64,000 nucleotides of DNA, from positions 310,001 to 374,000 of the forward strand of contig JAXLUO010000003.1 of NCBI GenBank assembly GCA_046329495.1, given 5' to 3'. Numbering within the stretch: the stretch's first letter is position 1; each line of letters starts with the position of its first letter. This DNA is from Bog-950 sp046329495. GTDB lineage: Bacteria; Bacteroidota; Bacteroidia; Chitinophagales; LD1. The notes beneath the pieces are model-generated. The model was not told the DNA's origin and ran no database searches. It was given only the letters and a program-made list of their open reading frames with translations. A program made the position numbers and the translations under genes. Positions 8,094 to 18,119 of the stretch are shown here, one piece after another.

Positions 8094-9174
8094 AATATGC
8101 CAGCAGTTTCAATTGTTCTTCTTCCCAACAAAATTGCTTTCTGCCCTGCTTGCAGTTTTGCTGCAAATGTGCGTAAAATGTATGGTCGAACAAAAGACGT
8201 TCCAGTCCTGATTTTATTGCCCCGGTGCTGCAGTTTTCAACCAGTAATGCCACTTCGCATTGCTTATTTATAGCCGCGTATTCGGGAAAGTTAATGCACA
8301 ACTGAGGCACGCCTGCCTGCAGGTAATCGAAGAATTTATTGGATAGTGAAAAGTAATAGCTAAGCCCTTTGTTTTCGAGCAGGTTAACACCAATGGTTGC
8401 TTTTGCCGTATGGGCTTTTAGCTGCTGAGGCGGGAGGTAACCCAGGAATTGAACCTTGTTTTGTAAGCCAAGGTTTTTAACCTGTTGGCGGAGTAATGCT
8501 GAAAGGTCGCCTTCGCCGGCTAAGAGCAAACGTGCGGGTATGTTTGCCATGGCAGGAATGAGGTGTTCTAATCCCCGGCCCTCGTTCAAGGCACCCTGAT
8601 AAAGTATTATGGGCTCACCTGAGGGCGGTGTAATTTCCTGCGAGGTGCTAAGCGGCACATTGCGGATAAGACCTGCCTGCACCCCATATTTATTATGAAA
8701 GATTTCGACGATGCCTTGCGAAACGGTGTAGACCAGATTAAACTTAGGCAGAAAGCGACGCTCCACCCATTGCCAAACACGTTGCACAGCAGGGCGGCGC
8801 ACTACTTCGGGCACTTCGGTAAATAGCTCGTGCGCATCGTAGGCCAGTTTAGCGCCTTTTAACTTGCCGGCGTAATAAACAGGCACAATCGTATCCAAAT
8901 CGATGGCACATACGGCATCGAACTTTTGAGCAAGGAGATGAAAAAACAACCGCAGGTTATATTCGGCATAAAACAATTTGCCTTTATTGAACCAGCATTT
9001 TAATCGTGTTTGCTGAAAGGGCTCGGTTGATAAGGGAATGGAAGAGGAATGGACCCGGCCAATAAGTTGCACCGAGTAACCTGCTGTGCACAGGCTACGG
9101 CAAATGCGCTGCATGCGCTGGTCGTAGCTGAGATCGTTGGTTACTGTAAAAACAAGGCGCTTTACTCTTTCCAC
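8074..9174 (-). CDS. Glycosyltransferase family 4-like protein
   Basis: 366 residues, GT-B fold. The N-terminal domain starts with KRLVFTVTNDLSYDQRMQRI, a form seen in Bacteroidota GT4 enzymes; the C-terminal donor domain has EPIILYQGALNEGRGLEHL, ARLLLAGEGD and VQFLGYLPPQQL, then a nucleotide-sugar segment NLLENKGLSYYFSLSNKFFDYLQAG. This is a good match to Glycos_transf_1. The substrate is not predictable. It overlaps recQ by 13 bp and the following glycosyltransferase by 20 bp, so three genes share one message although their functions differ. Confidence 0.87.
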   Translation of the reverse strand: MERVKRLVFTVTNDLSYDQRMQRICRSLCTAGYSVQLIGRVHSSSIPLSTEPFQQTRLKCWFNKGKLFYAEYNLRLFFHLLAQKFDAVCAIDLDTIVPVYYAGKLKGAKLAYDAHELFTEVPEVVRRPAVQRVWQWVERRFLPKFNLVYTVSQGIVEIFHNKYGVQAGLIRNVPLSTSQEITPPSGEPIILYQGALNEGRGLEHLIPAMANIPARLLLAGEGDLSALLRQQVKNLGLQNKVQFLGYLPPQQLKAHTAKATIGVNLLENKGLSYYFSLSNKFFDYLQAGVPQLCINFPEYAAINKQCEVALLVENCSTGAIKSGLERLLFDHTFYAHLQQNCKQGRKQFCWEEEQLKLLAYYEQLFR

Positions 9175-11075
9175 TTTAGCAATCCTTCGGTTGTTCGTTC
9201 AATTTTTCCGGCATTCAGCAATTGCTCTAAAACAGGCCAAAGTTTTTCTTTGGTTAAGCCTGTATAGCTTACCAGTTCGGCCGTGCTGCTGTTTGCTGTT
9301 TTTAATTTGCTTTCCAGCAAAGCAGCAATGTTAGCCATTTCTTCTCCGCTTTGGGCCTTATTCTTTCGTTCCACACAAACATCGCAAATGCCACAATCCT
9401 CCTCCAGCGATTCGCCGAAATACTTTACCAGTTTGCGGGTGCGGCAATGCAGGTTATCGGTCAGGTAATCGCGCATGGTAACTAAACGTTCTTCGTACGC
9501 CTTTTTTCGTTGTGCTATAAACGCGTTATCTAACCTTAAATTGCCGGTGGTCACCCGCGGTTTCATCCACAAAATGCGTGGCTTATCATCGCGGGGCGAA
9601 TAGGCCATAATGCCCTGCTTATCCAGTATGCCCAATTGTTTGATTACTTCCTCTACCGGAATTTTTAGACGGTTGGCGATCACTTCTTCTTCGATCTTTA
9701 TATAATCATCGAACACCCCTTCCGATGTGCGCAGGATGAATTTTACCAAAGGCTCTAACCGCGCATTTTCAACCTGAAATTTATAGAGCACATCGCGGGC
9801 GCAAATCACCTTAACCTGCGATTTTTCGAACATGCCTTCTGCCAGCGTTATCCATTCCTGTTGTTCCAGCAGTTTAAGGGCCATCATAGTTTTTACAGGA
9901 TGCAGCTTATGTATTTCGCAAAATTTGCGGAGGTCGAAGTCGTACACTTTGGGGCCTTCTTCGCTAACTCCATCGTTGTAAGCAATACGTAAAAAGGCAC
10001 CGAGTTTATCGTATACATCGCGCACAATTTCGTGGGAGGGAAAACCATCCTTTAGTTTCTCGTCCAATTCGGCAATATCGCTCTGCTCCAATAACTGCAC
10101 TGCATAGGCTTTTTGCTCATCGCGACCGGCACGGCCTGCTTCCTGAAAGTAAGCTTCCAGACTATCGGCAACATCCATATGTGCTACCAGGCGTACGTCG
10201 GGTTTATCAATCCCCATACCGAAGGCGTTGGTACAAACAATCACACGCGTTTTGCCTGCCATCCATTCGTTTTGTTTGCGGCTGCGTACATCGGGTGTTA
10301 AGCCGGCATGGTAAAAATCGGCTTTGATGCGTTGCTTGTTCAAAGCATCTGAAATATCGCGGGTGCGTTTGCGATTACGGACATATACGATGGCCGTTCC
10401 CTGTACTTTTTGCAGTATTTCGGTTAGCGATTTTAAGCGGTTGATGGTTGGCCGTACCACGTAGCTTAAATTTTTACGCGCAAAGCTTTTTTTGAAAACC
10501 TTGCCGTTTTTAAACTGCAGCTTTTGCTGAATATCATCCACCACTTCGGGTGTGGCAGTAGCGGTTAGAGCTATTACAGGCACTTTCAATTGTTCTCGCA
10601 CCTCAGCAATGCGCAAGTAGGGCGGACGAAAATCGTACCCCCATTGCGAGATGCAGTGCGCTTCGTCTACAGCCAGTAAGCAAATGTTCATTTTGCCCAT
10701 GCGCAAACGGAAGGCATCGCTGCTTAATCGCTCGGGAGAAATGTAAAGGAACTTGTAGTTGCCGAATACACAGTTATCCAGCAGGCGATCCATCTCGCGA
10801 TAGGTTTGGCCCGTATAGATAGCGGCTGCTTTAATGCCCCGTTTCTCGAGGTTAGCAACCTGATCCTTCATTAGAGCAATAAGGGGAGAAATAACCAGGC
10901 AAAGGCCTTCCATAACCAGGGCCGGCACCTGAAAGCAGATACTTTTACCACCGCCGGTAGGCAGTAAGGCTAAGGTATCGTTACCTGCCAGTACGGACTG
11001 AACAATATCCACCTGTAACGGACGAAACCGTTCGAACCCCCAGTATTGTTTCAGTATTTCCTGTGGCGATGCCAT
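9162..11075 (-). CDS. recQ: ATP-dependent DNA helicase RecQ
   Basis: 637 residues. RecQ unwinds DNA 3' to 5' in recombination and repair. Motif I is LLPTGGGKSICFQVPAL, motif II AVDEAHCISQWGYDFRP (DEAH with the RecQ aromatic-rich loop), motif VI QEAGRAGRDEQ. The RecQ C-terminal zinc region is present as NLHCRTRKLVKYFGE and the CGICDVC cluster. A winged helix follows, then a short tail; I see no convincing HRDC domain, and the last 60 residues form a small helical domain. The ATG at 11075 (MASPQEIL) is preferred; six codons upstream another ATG exists. It heads the run with two glycosyltransferases. Confidence 0.95.
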   Translation of the reverse strand: MASPQEILKQYWGFERFRPLQVDIVQSVLAGNDTLALLPTGGGKSICFQVPALVMEGLCLVISPLIALMKDQVANLEKRGIKAAAIYTGQTYREMDRLLDNCVFGNYKFLYISPERLSSDAFRLRMGKMNICLLAVDEAHCISQWGYDFRPPYLRIAEVREQLKVPVIALTATATPEVVDDIQQKLQFKNGKVFKKSFARKNLSYVVRPTINRLKSLTEILQKVQGTAIVYVRNRKRTRDISDALNKQRIKADFYHAGLTPDVRSRKQNEWMAGKTRVIVCTNAFGMGIDKPDVRLVAHMDVADSLEAYFQEAGRAGRDEQKAYAVQLLEQSDIAELDEKLKDGFPSHEIVRDVYDKLGAFLRIAYNDGVSEEGPKVYDFDLRKFCEIHKLHPVKTMMALKLLEQQEWITLAEGMFEKSQVKVICARDVLYKFQVENARLEPLVKFILRTSEGVFDDYIKIEEEVIANRLKIPVEEVIKQLGILDKQGIMAYSPRDDKPRILWMKPRVTTGNLRLDNAFIAQRKKAYEERLVTMRDYLTDNLHCRTRKLVKYFGESLEEDCGICDVCVERKNKAQSGEEMANIAALLESKLKTANSSTAELVSYTGLTKEKLWPVLEQLLNAGKIERTTEGLLKWKE

Positions 11076-11119
11076 GGCGACAAAATAAAACAATTGTCGC
11101 TGAGAGGTTACTCCTGCCG

Positions 11120-11719
11120 TTAATTTGTGGTTATAGAGGTAAAGGTTATCTGGATACGGATGGAAGGGCCAAGAATTGGCTTTTCAAGCGTGAAAGTGAT
11201 ATACGATTCGCCCAGCATTTCGCGGAACTTGGCGTAGTTGCCATCGCGGATGAACTGATTTTTGGATAATACAATTTGCCCGAAGCGTAATACATCAGGG
11301 GCGCGGCCAAAATCAAGCGTTTGAAACTCGGGGAAACAGCGATCGTGAAAGGCTTTAACGTAATTTTGAAATTGCAGATAGGTTGAATCATCGCATTTGC
11401 GGTCGTTATTGGTTAAGGCCATCGTTTTACTTGTAAAGTACATGGTTTGAACCCTGAACTTTCTTCCGTTCACATTCTTGGTGGTATCCTTATCAAGCAA
11501 TATCCGGCCTTTCTCCCATTCGGAACCTTGTAGAATATCGGTTTTAACGTCCCACGAGAACGAATCGCGGTCCATAGTGCCCCTGAACGGAGCGAAGGCG
11601 GTTTCGCCGGAGGCAAGGGCCACTTTCATTACGTAGCAATAGTTGTCGGTTTGCTGTGCATTAATACGGGTAGAAAAGGCAACAATTGTTGCCAGGAACA
11701 GAAATAGTGGGTTTCTCAT
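11120..11719 (-). CDS. Secreted protein of unknown function
   Basis: 199 residues. The ATG chosen gives a clean signal peptide, MRNPLFLFLATIVAFSTRINAQ; the frame is open for 28 more codons upstream without one. The mature protein is beta-rich with two cysteine pairs and contains repeated strand-like segments (FAPFRGTMDRDSFSWDVKTD, YITFTLEKPILGPSIRIQI). The ends of the protein look like a small beta sandwich. I do not recognise the family. It lies 44 bp upstream of recQ on the same strand, so cotranscription with recQ is possible. Confidence 0.7.
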   Translation of the reverse strand: MRNPLFLFLATIVAFSTRINAQQTDNYCYVMKVALASGETAFAPFRGTMDRDSFSWDVKTDILQGSEWEKGRILLDKDTTKNVNGRKFRVQTMYFTSKTMALTNNDRKCDDSTYLQFQNYVKAFHDRCFPEFQTLDFGRAPDVLRFGQIVLSKNQFIRDGNYAKFREMLGESYITFTLEKPILGPSIRIQITFTSITTN

Positions 11720-11849
11720 AACAGGTGTAATATATAGATTATTCTGTGTTTTGTTAGGGTATAGATGCCGGTAACATACAAATGGCATACCAATTGCCAA
11801 CAAAATTTAAAGAGGAGTGGACAGCTCAATTTCTGTTCATAATGTTCGT

Positions 11850-11857
11850 TACCTTTG
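11850..11857 (+). promoter_or_regulatory. Candidate -7 element for the AsmA-like gene
   Basis: TACCTTTG matches TAnnTTTG and sits 19 bp before the ATG at 11877. No -33 TTG is found at 18-21 bp upstream, so support is partial. Confidence 0.35.
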
Positions 11858-11876
11858 ACCAAATTAAATTACCCGT

Positions 11877-14531
11877 ATGCTGCGTAAAGTATTGATAGGT
11901 GTTGGTGTGTTTTTGCTGTTGCTGGTGGTAACTGTAATAGCACTACCTTTTATTTTTAAGGACAAGATAAATGCCCTTGTAAAAGAGGAGATAAACAAGA
12001 ACCTGAATGCCAAAGTGGACTATTCCGATTACGGATTGACGCTTATCAGCAGTTTCCCGAACTTTACCCTTACACTGGAAAATTTATCGGTAGTTGGTAC
12101 GGATAATTTTAAAGGCGATACGCTGGCAGCGGTTAAACATACGGCTGTTACCATCGACCTGATGAGTGTAGTTAAAGGTGAAAAGTATAAACTACTGGCA
12201 TTTACACTGGAGCAACCTACAGTGCATGCTATTGTTGATTACGATGGCAAGGCCAACTGGGATATTGTAAAACCAACGCCTGCAGCAGCGCCGGCTTCGC
12301 AACAATCGAAGTTTGCACTGGAAGCGAAAAAGGTAGAAATAAAGGATGGCGACGTTACTTATGATGACCGCAAAGGTGGCTCTTTTGCGAGTTTGCACGA
12401 CCTTGACTTTGAAGGCAGTGGTGATGTAACACAGGACATTTACGATTTAGCGACCAAAACAACTGTAGGCGCTTTGACTTATAAGAGTGGCCTGGTTGCC
12501 TATTTAAGCAAGGCCAAACTTGATGCTACCATTAATCTGGCTATTGATAACCGCATTAATAAATACACTTTTAAAGAAAACAGCATTAACCTGAATGACC
12601 TTGGGTTGCAGTTTGACGGCTATGTGCAGACACAGAAAGATGATATAAACCTGGATGTAAACTTTAAATCGAAGAAGACAGAGTTTAAGAGCATACTTTC
12701 CCTTTTACCTGCTGTTTATGCCAAGGACTTTGACAAGATTAAAACCAGCGGCACACTTGATTTAAAGGGAAGCGTAAAGGGTTTGTATAATGATAAGACG
12801 TATCCCGGCTTTAACCTGGATTGGAAGGTAGCAGATGCAATGTTCCAATATCCTGATTTGCCGGTAGCGGTGCGCAACATTAATATTGTTTCGACTGTTG
12901 TTAAGCCGCAGGGCAGCTTAGACCTTACCGTGGTAGATATACCCAAACTGCATTTTGAAGCAGGTACCGACCCGGTAGATGCTAAGATAAATGTAAAGAC
13001 GCCGGTTAGTGACCCTAACGTTAGTGCGGATATACACGGTAGCATGAACCTGGCCAATGTGCCAAAGTTTTACCCGATGGAAGGGGTGAAGAGCATTGCC
13101 GGTTTATTGAAGTTGAATTTGCTTTTTAAAGGCCGTAAAAGCGATTTAGACCGGAAAAATTACGAAGCCATTACAGCAGCAGGCGATGCTAACATTAGTG
13201 GCCTGTATTACGATAGCAAAGACCTGCCAATGCCTTTACGCGTTAATACGATGCAGATGAATTTTAGTCCGCAGAATATTAAGCTGAGCAACCTGGTGGC
13301 GGTAATTGGTCATAGCGATATAAATGCTTCGGGAACGCTGGATAACTTTATGAGTTACCTGTTTGGTAAGGGCGATCTGGTTGGTACGTTGAATTTGAAG
13401 TCGGGTGTATTTGATGCCAATGAGTGGCTGAGCAAGGATGCTAATGCCCCGGCAAGCGGTAGTGTAAAGGATACGGCCCGCACCGAATTCTTCAAGGTGC
13501 CTGCACATATTGATTTTACAGCGAACTCGGAGTTCGGCAAGATATTCTATGATAAGATTGTATTACAGAATGTAAAAGGAGAGGTGGTAGTGAAGGACGA
13601 GGCTATTCATCTTAATAACCTGTTTGCCAATCTGCTGGGCGGTAGCGCTACTATTTCGGCAAACTATATAACCAAAAACCTGAACCACCCCGATGTGAGT
13701 TTTACCTACGACATTAAGAACTTTGATATTCAACAAACTTATAAGGCGGTTGATTTAAGCGCTAAAATGGCCCCGGTTATAAAGCATATCAACGGTGAAT
13801 TCAGCAGCGATTTGAAAGGCAGTGGCAAGCTGAACCCGGATATGAGTGTGGATTATCAGTCGTTAACCGGTGATGGTAAGGTAGAATTGACGAATGCCAA
13901 GATAACCGGGCTGCCAATGCTGGCAGAGATTACCAAGGTTGCAAAGATACCTGCCCTGCAGAACCTGGAGCTTAAACAAGGCTGGACCGTGCTTAAGTTT
14001 AAGGATGGCAAGGTAAATGTTGATCCTACCGACATTAAGTTTGGCAATGGCTATAACATCAACTTTAAAGGTGCTAATGGGTTTGACCAGACCATTGATT
14101 ATGATGTTCGGCTGGATGTGCCAAGTAAAGAATTGGGTCCGGCAACTTCCGTAGCGCAAAGCATGCTGGCAAAGGTGCCCGGTGTGAATGCGGCTATGCC
14201 TGAGGTGGTTGGCTTTTTGTTTAAAGTAACGGGGCCATTCAGCAAGCCACAAGTGAAGTTGAACAAGGTAACTGCAGGCGGCAATTCAGTAAAGGATGTA
14301 ATTACTAATACTGCTGAAGATTTGAAGAAGCAGGCGGAAGAAGAAGCAAAGAAAAAAGCGGAAGAGTTGAAGAAGCAAGCCGAGGACCAGTTGAACAAAC
14401 AGAAACAAGCTGCCCAGGATGCTATTGATAAGGCAAAGCGTGATGCAGAACAGAAAGCGAAAGAAGCAGCAGATAAAGCTAAGAAAGAGGCAGAAGATAA
14501 ACTGAAGAACGTAATTAAATGGCCTAAGTAA
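11877..14531 (+). CDS. AsmA family envelope protein
   Basis: 884 residues. An N-terminal membrane anchor (residues about 4-27) is followed by the AsmA-type opening VKEEINKNLNAKVDYSDYGLTLISSFPNFTLTLENLSVVG, written here in pieces: INKNLNAKVDYSDYGLTLIS then FPNFTLTLENLSVVG. The long middle is repetitive beta strand, typical of AsmA/TamB-like bridge proteins that are now thought to move lipids between inner and outer membranes. AsmA-like C-terminal strands end near residue 800. The last 75 residues are an unusual Lys/Ala/Glu/Gln-rich helix with KKQAEEEAKKKAEELKKQAE-type repeats, a predicted long coiled coil. Transported lipid and partners are unknown. Followed by a strong terminator. Confidence 0.9.
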   Translation: MLRKVLIGVGVFLLLLVVTVIALPFIFKDKINALVKEEINKNLNAKVDYSDYGLTLISSFPNFTLTLENLSVVGTDNFKGDTLAAVKHTAVTIDLMSVVKGEKYKLLAFTLEQPTVHAIVDYDGKANWDIVKPTPAAAPASQQSKFALEAKKVEIKDGDVTYDDRKGGSFASLHDLDFEGSGDVTQDIYDLATKTTVGALTYKSGLVAYLSKAKLDATINLAIDNRINKYTFKENSINLNDLGLQFDGYVQTQKDDINLDVNFKSKKTEFKSILSLLPAVYAKDFDKIKTSGTLDLKGSVKGLYNDKTYPGFNLDWKVADAMFQYPDLPVAVRNINIVSTVVKPQGSLDLTVVDIPKLHFEAGTDPVDAKINVKTPVSDPNVSADIHGSMNLANVPKFYPMEGVKSIAGLLKLNLLFKGRKSDLDRKNYEAITAAGDANISGLYYDSKDLPMPLRVNTMQMNFSPQNIKLSNLVAVIGHSDINASGTLDNFMSYLFGKGDLVGTLNLKSGVFDANEWLSKDANAPASGSVKDTARTEFFKVPAHIDFTANSEFGKIFYDKIVLQNVKGEVVVKDEAIHLNNLFANLLGGSATISANYITKNLNHPDVSFTYDIKNFDIQQTYKAVDLSAKMAPVIKHINGEFSSDLKGSGKLNPDMSVDYQSLTGDGKVELTNAKITGLPMLAEITKVAKIPALQNLELKQGWTVLKFKDGKVNVDPTDIKFGNGYNINFKGANGFDQTIDYDVRLDVPSKELGPATSVAQSMLAKVPGVNAAMPEVVGFLFKVTGPFSKPQVKLNKVTAGGNSVKDVITNTAEDLKKQAEEEAKKKAEELKKQAEDQLNKQKQAAQDAIDKAKRDAEQKAKEAADKAKKEAEDKLKNVIKWPK

Positions 14532-14550
14532 TGAGACTTGTATAAAACAG

Positions 14551-14587
14551 AACACCCCGTTGCAAGCGCAACGGGGTGTTTTTGTTT
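14551..14587 (+). terminator. Terminator between convergent AsmA-like and SPFH genes
   Basis: Perfect 13-bp stem AACACCCCGTTGC/GCAACGGGGTGTT with a 4-nt loop, followed by GTTTTTGTTT on the plus strand. The minus-strand reading also has an A/T-rich tail, so it may serve both genes. Confidence 0.92.
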
Positions 14588-14600
14588 AAACGATGACCGA

Positions 14601-16517
14601 TTAGTTTTTAGAGCTATCGTCCTTTTTCATTACCTGTTTAAGTAATTCCATGCCCAGTAAACCACTGATAGGGCCATTGGCACCATCGGTGTTATTACCG
14701 CCAGCAATTAAAACTTCAGGTATTACCTTGATTTTGTTGGCACCTATGGCTTCGGTAACTTTTAACTGTGTAAAGTTATCGCCGCCCATGGCTTCTACTG
14801 CCAGTTTGTATGCCTCGGCAGAAGATTTACCTATGGCCAGAATTTTTTCCGCTTCGGCGGTACCGGTTTTCGAAATCTTCTCAGCTTCCGCGTTTGCCAT
14901 CAATTTTACCTGCTCGCTTTGCGCCTGTGCTACCAGTTTGGTTTTTTCTGCTTCGGCGCTTGCCAATATTTTGATACGATCACTTTCTGCATTCGATTGT
15001 AAACGTACCGAGTTTGCTTCACCGGTAGCTTTTTCCACAGCAGCATCGGCAATGCGTTTAGCGATCACCACACCCTGGTCGGCTTTTACAATATCCTTCT
15101 GAATTTCGGCAATGGCAGTTTCTTTTTCCAATGCCTGGCGCGTTTCCTGCGCCTTCATCTGGGTTTCGTAAGTAACCTTTTGTTCTTCGGCCAGTTTACG
15201 GTCTGTAAGCGTTTTCATCAGACTTTCAGGAGGCACGATGTCGCCAATTAAGGTGTCAACACCAAACACGTTGTACTGCTCTAACACCTTACCGATGTGA
15301 CTGCGGGCGGCCTCCTGGCGTTCCTTACGGGTACCCAGGAAGGCGATAACGTCGCTATCCTGTGCGGAGTTACGGAAGTAGTTGCCAATGGTAGGTTCCA
15401 GCACCTGCGATACCAGGTTGGTCATGTTACCGAAACGTGCTATTACCTTTGGTGCTTCCGTAGATGGTATATGGATGATCTGCGATACATCGAGATTGAA
15501 CGGGAAACCGTCCCGCGAGCGAACCGTAATGGTAGACAGATTCTTATCCAGTTGGTGCGATTCGCTGCGGGCACTGGCCCAGTTTAACACCAGGTTGGTG
15601 GTAGGCACTAATTCGGTGCGCATAATAAAAGGGTTCAATGGATATTTGCCGGGACCCAGCGGTTCGGCCCAAACACCTTTTTTGCCTTTGGCAACAATGT
15701 TGCCATGCTTAAACTCTGCACCACTTAAGTCCTGACCTTCTTCGCCCACATAGCTGATGATTACACCTACATAGCCAATCGGTATTTCGGTCATCTTCAC
15801 CTCCTCAATCTTTACAAACCAGGGGTTAAGGTTATACGAACCGGCCAATATTACCTGTTGCTGTAAACCACGGTTACCGCCAGCTTGTAAAAACGCATCA
15901 GCATCCTGGAAGTTAGTATGACCTTCTACCAGTTTACCTGCAATTTGGCCGGCTTCAATAGCATCACCGTCCATGGTAGTAATAATGCCTACCATGTTTT
16001 CGTGTATATGCACCATGTCGGTAATCAGCACATCAAACAAAAAGGTATTAATACGGAAGGTACCCGCAGTAAGCACACCTGTTTGGCGACCTTTGCGGCC
16101 TCCGTTATTCATAAAGGCTTCGGCATCCTGAAAGCTGTCGCATTCCACCCTGCGGGCTAAAATGCGGCCTGTTTCCAGTTCGCGGCCGTCCTTAGCTAAC
16201 AATAAGCCGATTTTACCGTTGGGGATTACCGTAAAGCCCTGCAGGGTAATATCATATTGCCAGAACCAATACCAGAAGTAGATACCGGGTGCCAGTGTTG
16301 AAGCCTGGTAACCGGCTTCGCCACGGGTAGCAATAATGCGGCCTTCGGGTAATTGCTTGTGTTCGCCGAAGAGCACGAACTTTTTAGTTACCAAACCGAT
16401 TTTGTCTTCGGGGATGATAACAATACCGAATAAGCGGAATAAAGGGCGATAGAATACTATCATAAGAATGACGACCACTATCGGAACGATAATGTACAGC
16501 AATGAACTAATGTCCAT
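14601..16517 (-). CDS. SPFH/band-7 domain protein, flotillin-like
   Basis: 638 residues. One N-terminal membrane segment (residues about 5-25, plus a possible second hydrophobic stretch to 38), then a long SPFH domain. The core is around residues 330-440 (SRDGFPFNLDVSQIIHIPS, VIARFGNMTNLVSQVLEPTI, YFRNSAQDSDVIAFLGTRKE). After it, residues about 450-600 are a coiled coil dense in AEAEK and ATGEA-type repeats, as in flotillins, which organise membrane microdomains. The long insert between the anchor and the SPFH core (residues 60-320), with two related GRKGRQTGVLTAGTF/GNRGLQQQVILAGSY segments, makes this protein longer than typical flotillin. It is a single-gene unit; role inferred from the family only. 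Confidence 0.88.
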   Translation of the reverse strand: MDISSLLYIIVPIVVVILMIVFYRPLFRLFGIVIIPEDKIGLVTKKFVLFGEHKQLPEGRIIATRGEAGYQASTLAPGIYFWYWFWQYDITLQGFTVIPNGKIGLLLAKDGRELETGRILARRVECDSFQDAEAFMNNGGRKGRQTGVLTAGTFRINTFLFDVLITDMVHIHENMVGIITTMDGDAIEAGQIAGKLVEGHTNFQDADAFLQAGGNRGLQQQVILAGSYNLNPWFVKIEEVKMTEIPIGYVGVIISYVGEEGQDLSGAEFKHGNIVAKGKKGVWAEPLGPGKYPLNPFIMRTELVPTTNLVLNWASARSESHQLDKNLSTITVRSRDGFPFNLDVSQIIHIPSTEAPKVIARFGNMTNLVSQVLEPTIGNYFRNSAQDSDVIAFLGTRKERQEAARSHIGKVLEQYNVFGVDTLIGDIVPPESLMKTLTDRKLAEEQKVTYETQMKAQETRQALEKETAIAEIQKDIVKADQGVVIAKRIADAAVEKATGEANSVRLQSNAESDRIKILASAEAEKTKLVAQAQSEQVKLMANAEAEKISKTGTAEAEKILAIGKSSAEAYKLAVEAMGGDNFTQLKVTEAIGANKIKVIPEVLIAGGNNTDGANGPISGLLGMELLKQVMKKDDSSKN

Positions 16518-16741
16518 AGTTAAATTGGATTTAATGGGTTAATGGAATAAAGGGTATAATGTTCTTTTTTAAGGTGTGAACAACACCGCTCAGAAAGGTT
16601 TACTGAGCGTACTTAAGGAGGGATCATGTGAGGTTCAGGTAATATGGTATATCATCTTAAGACGTATACAGGTAGCCAAAATTTTTAAATCTGGTATAAA
16701 TATTTTACGCATTTGTAAATCAATGAATTGTAATGCGTTTA

Positions 16742-16774
16742 AAAAACAAAAGCAGCCCCAGGAGGGCTGCTTTT
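16742..16774 (-). terminator. Terminator of the tandem M43 protease genes
   Basis: Stem AAAAGCAGCCC/GGGCTGCTTTT (16748-16758 with 16764-16774). On the minus strand it is followed by TTTTGTTTTTT. It is 22 bp past the stop of the downstream M43 gene. The rest of 16518-16741 holds nothing recognisable except the SPFH gene's upstream region. Confidence 0.88.
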
Positions 16775-16796
16775 GAAAAGAGTTAGACCGGAAAGA

Positions 16797-18095
16797 TTAG
16801 TTCTTCTGGAACTTTTTAACGCTTTGGGTACCGTTGTAATTAAAACGCAGGAAATATAGGCCGGCAGGCTTGCTGCTAACATCCAGTGAAGTTGAAGTTT
16901 GCAAGGTTCCTTCTTCTAACTTTTGGCCAAGGGCATTCAGCAAAGTAAATTGCACTCCATTTACCTGTGCGGGTAAAGTTATTTGAAGATTGCTGTTGGT
17001 TGGGTTAGGGAATACGGCAATGTTGGCCACCGGGGTGTTTTCTTTAATAGCTGTAGCGCCATTTACAATTACATCGGCAATACCGGCACGCGAGGTCTGC
17101 AGCATGGCATGCATTACATCAATCTGGTGATGTGTAAACATATTCAGGCAACGGTCGTCGCTGTAGTCCATATAGTTTTCTATCATATCCGGAAAATCAA
17201 CCGGACTATCAACGCACGAATTGTCGGATGTATCGCAGGTTTGCTGGTGGGCATCCGATGCTTTAGGGGTATCATCTATACCATCACCGTCAAATTTATT
17301 ACAACCGGTGGTATCGCCCCAAATGTGGCGCAGGCCCAGGTAATGGCCAATTTCGTGCACGGCGCTACGACCACCTGCAATTGTAGGGTCAATAGGAGCG
17401 GAGAAGTTACGGCCAACACAAGGGAAGTGCAATACCACACCCTGATGCGTAGAATCGGTTGATGAACCCGCATCCCAGTTAGGTGCGTTAGAAGGTGGGA
17501 AAGCGTATCCCAATACTCCCAAGCCATTCATAATATTACAAACCCATACGTTCAGGTATCGGTCGGTAGGCCAGCAATCTTTGCCACCGGTAGCAGCCGT
17601 TTTAACGTTATCGGTAAATGGCTCAAAACCCAGAAAACCGGTAGGTGCACCCTGTGTACGGGTTATACCATTAGTAGGGTTACCATCAGGGTCGGTGGTA
17701 GCTAATGCAAATTCAATGTGCGTATCACCTGCTACTTGCTTAAATACATCGCGGGTTTTAGCTGTATCGGCAGTAGTGCGGCGGTAGTCCTCGTTCAGCA
17801 CCTGAATCTGCGATTCAATAACCGAATCGGGTATATTCTCTGCTGCCGTGGTGTACACCACGTGAAATACTACGCGAATGCGGTAGATGGTGTCATCAGC
17901 GGCACGACTGTTGCGATTGGTCAGGGCCAATTGACGGGCATTTTCGAAGGCTGCATCCACCTGTTCTTTGAAACCGGGATGTTGCTGGTCGAAAGCATTA
18001 GTGACTTCAAAACTGCCACAACGTTTAGTGTACGTTTGGGCAAAAATTGTTGCCGTAAGGCAGAGTGCCAGTGCGGTTGTTAGAATTCTTTTCAT
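16797..18095 (-). CDS. Secreted M43 zinc metalloprotease with T9SS sorting domain
   Basis: 432 residues. A signal peptide (MKRILTTALALCLTATIFAQ) is followed by an M43 pappalysin-type domain. The zinc-binding site HEIGHYLGLRH is at about residue 248 and the downstream methionine turn is ENYMDYSDDRCLNMF, both diagnostic of M43B. Conserved cysteines nearby (CNKFDGDGIDDTP, CDTSDNSC) likely form calcium-site or disulphide features. The last 75 residues are a type A T9SS sorting domain (VFPNPTNSNLQITL ... LNALGQKLEEGTL ... PAGLYFLRF), so the protein is exported through the T9SS and probably surface-attached or released. It lies 24 bp downstream of a second M43 gene and forms a two-gene unit with it. 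Confidence 0.93.
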   Translation of the reverse strand: MKRILTTALALCLTATIFAQTYTKRCGSFEVTNAFDQQHPGFKEQVDAAFENARQLALTNRNSRAADDTIYRIRVVFHVVYTTAAENIPDSVIESQIQVLNEDYRRTTADTAKTRDVFKQVAGDTHIEFALATTDPDGNPTNGITRTQGAPTGFLGFEPFTDNVKTAATGGKDCWPTDRYLNVWVCNIMNGLGVLGYAFPPSNAPNWDAGSSTDSTHQGVVLHFPCVGRNFSAPIDPTIAGGRSAVHEIGHYLGLRHIWGDTTGCNKFDGDGIDDTPKASDAHQQTCDTSDNSCVDSPVDFPDMIENYMDYSDDRCLNMFTHHQIDVMHAMLQTSRAGIADVIVNGATAIKENTPVANIAVFPNPTNSNLQITLPAQVNGVQFTLLNALGQKLEEGTLQTSTSLDVSSKPAGLYFLRFNYNGTQSVKKFQKN

Positions 18096-18119
18096 TGATA
18101 GGGAGGAGTTTTAAAGATT

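Noticed and set aside
11031..11045. T-arm-like GTTCGAACC inside recQ
   Set aside because: It encodes the conserved WGFERFRPL segment of RecQ; no acceptor or D arm is present.
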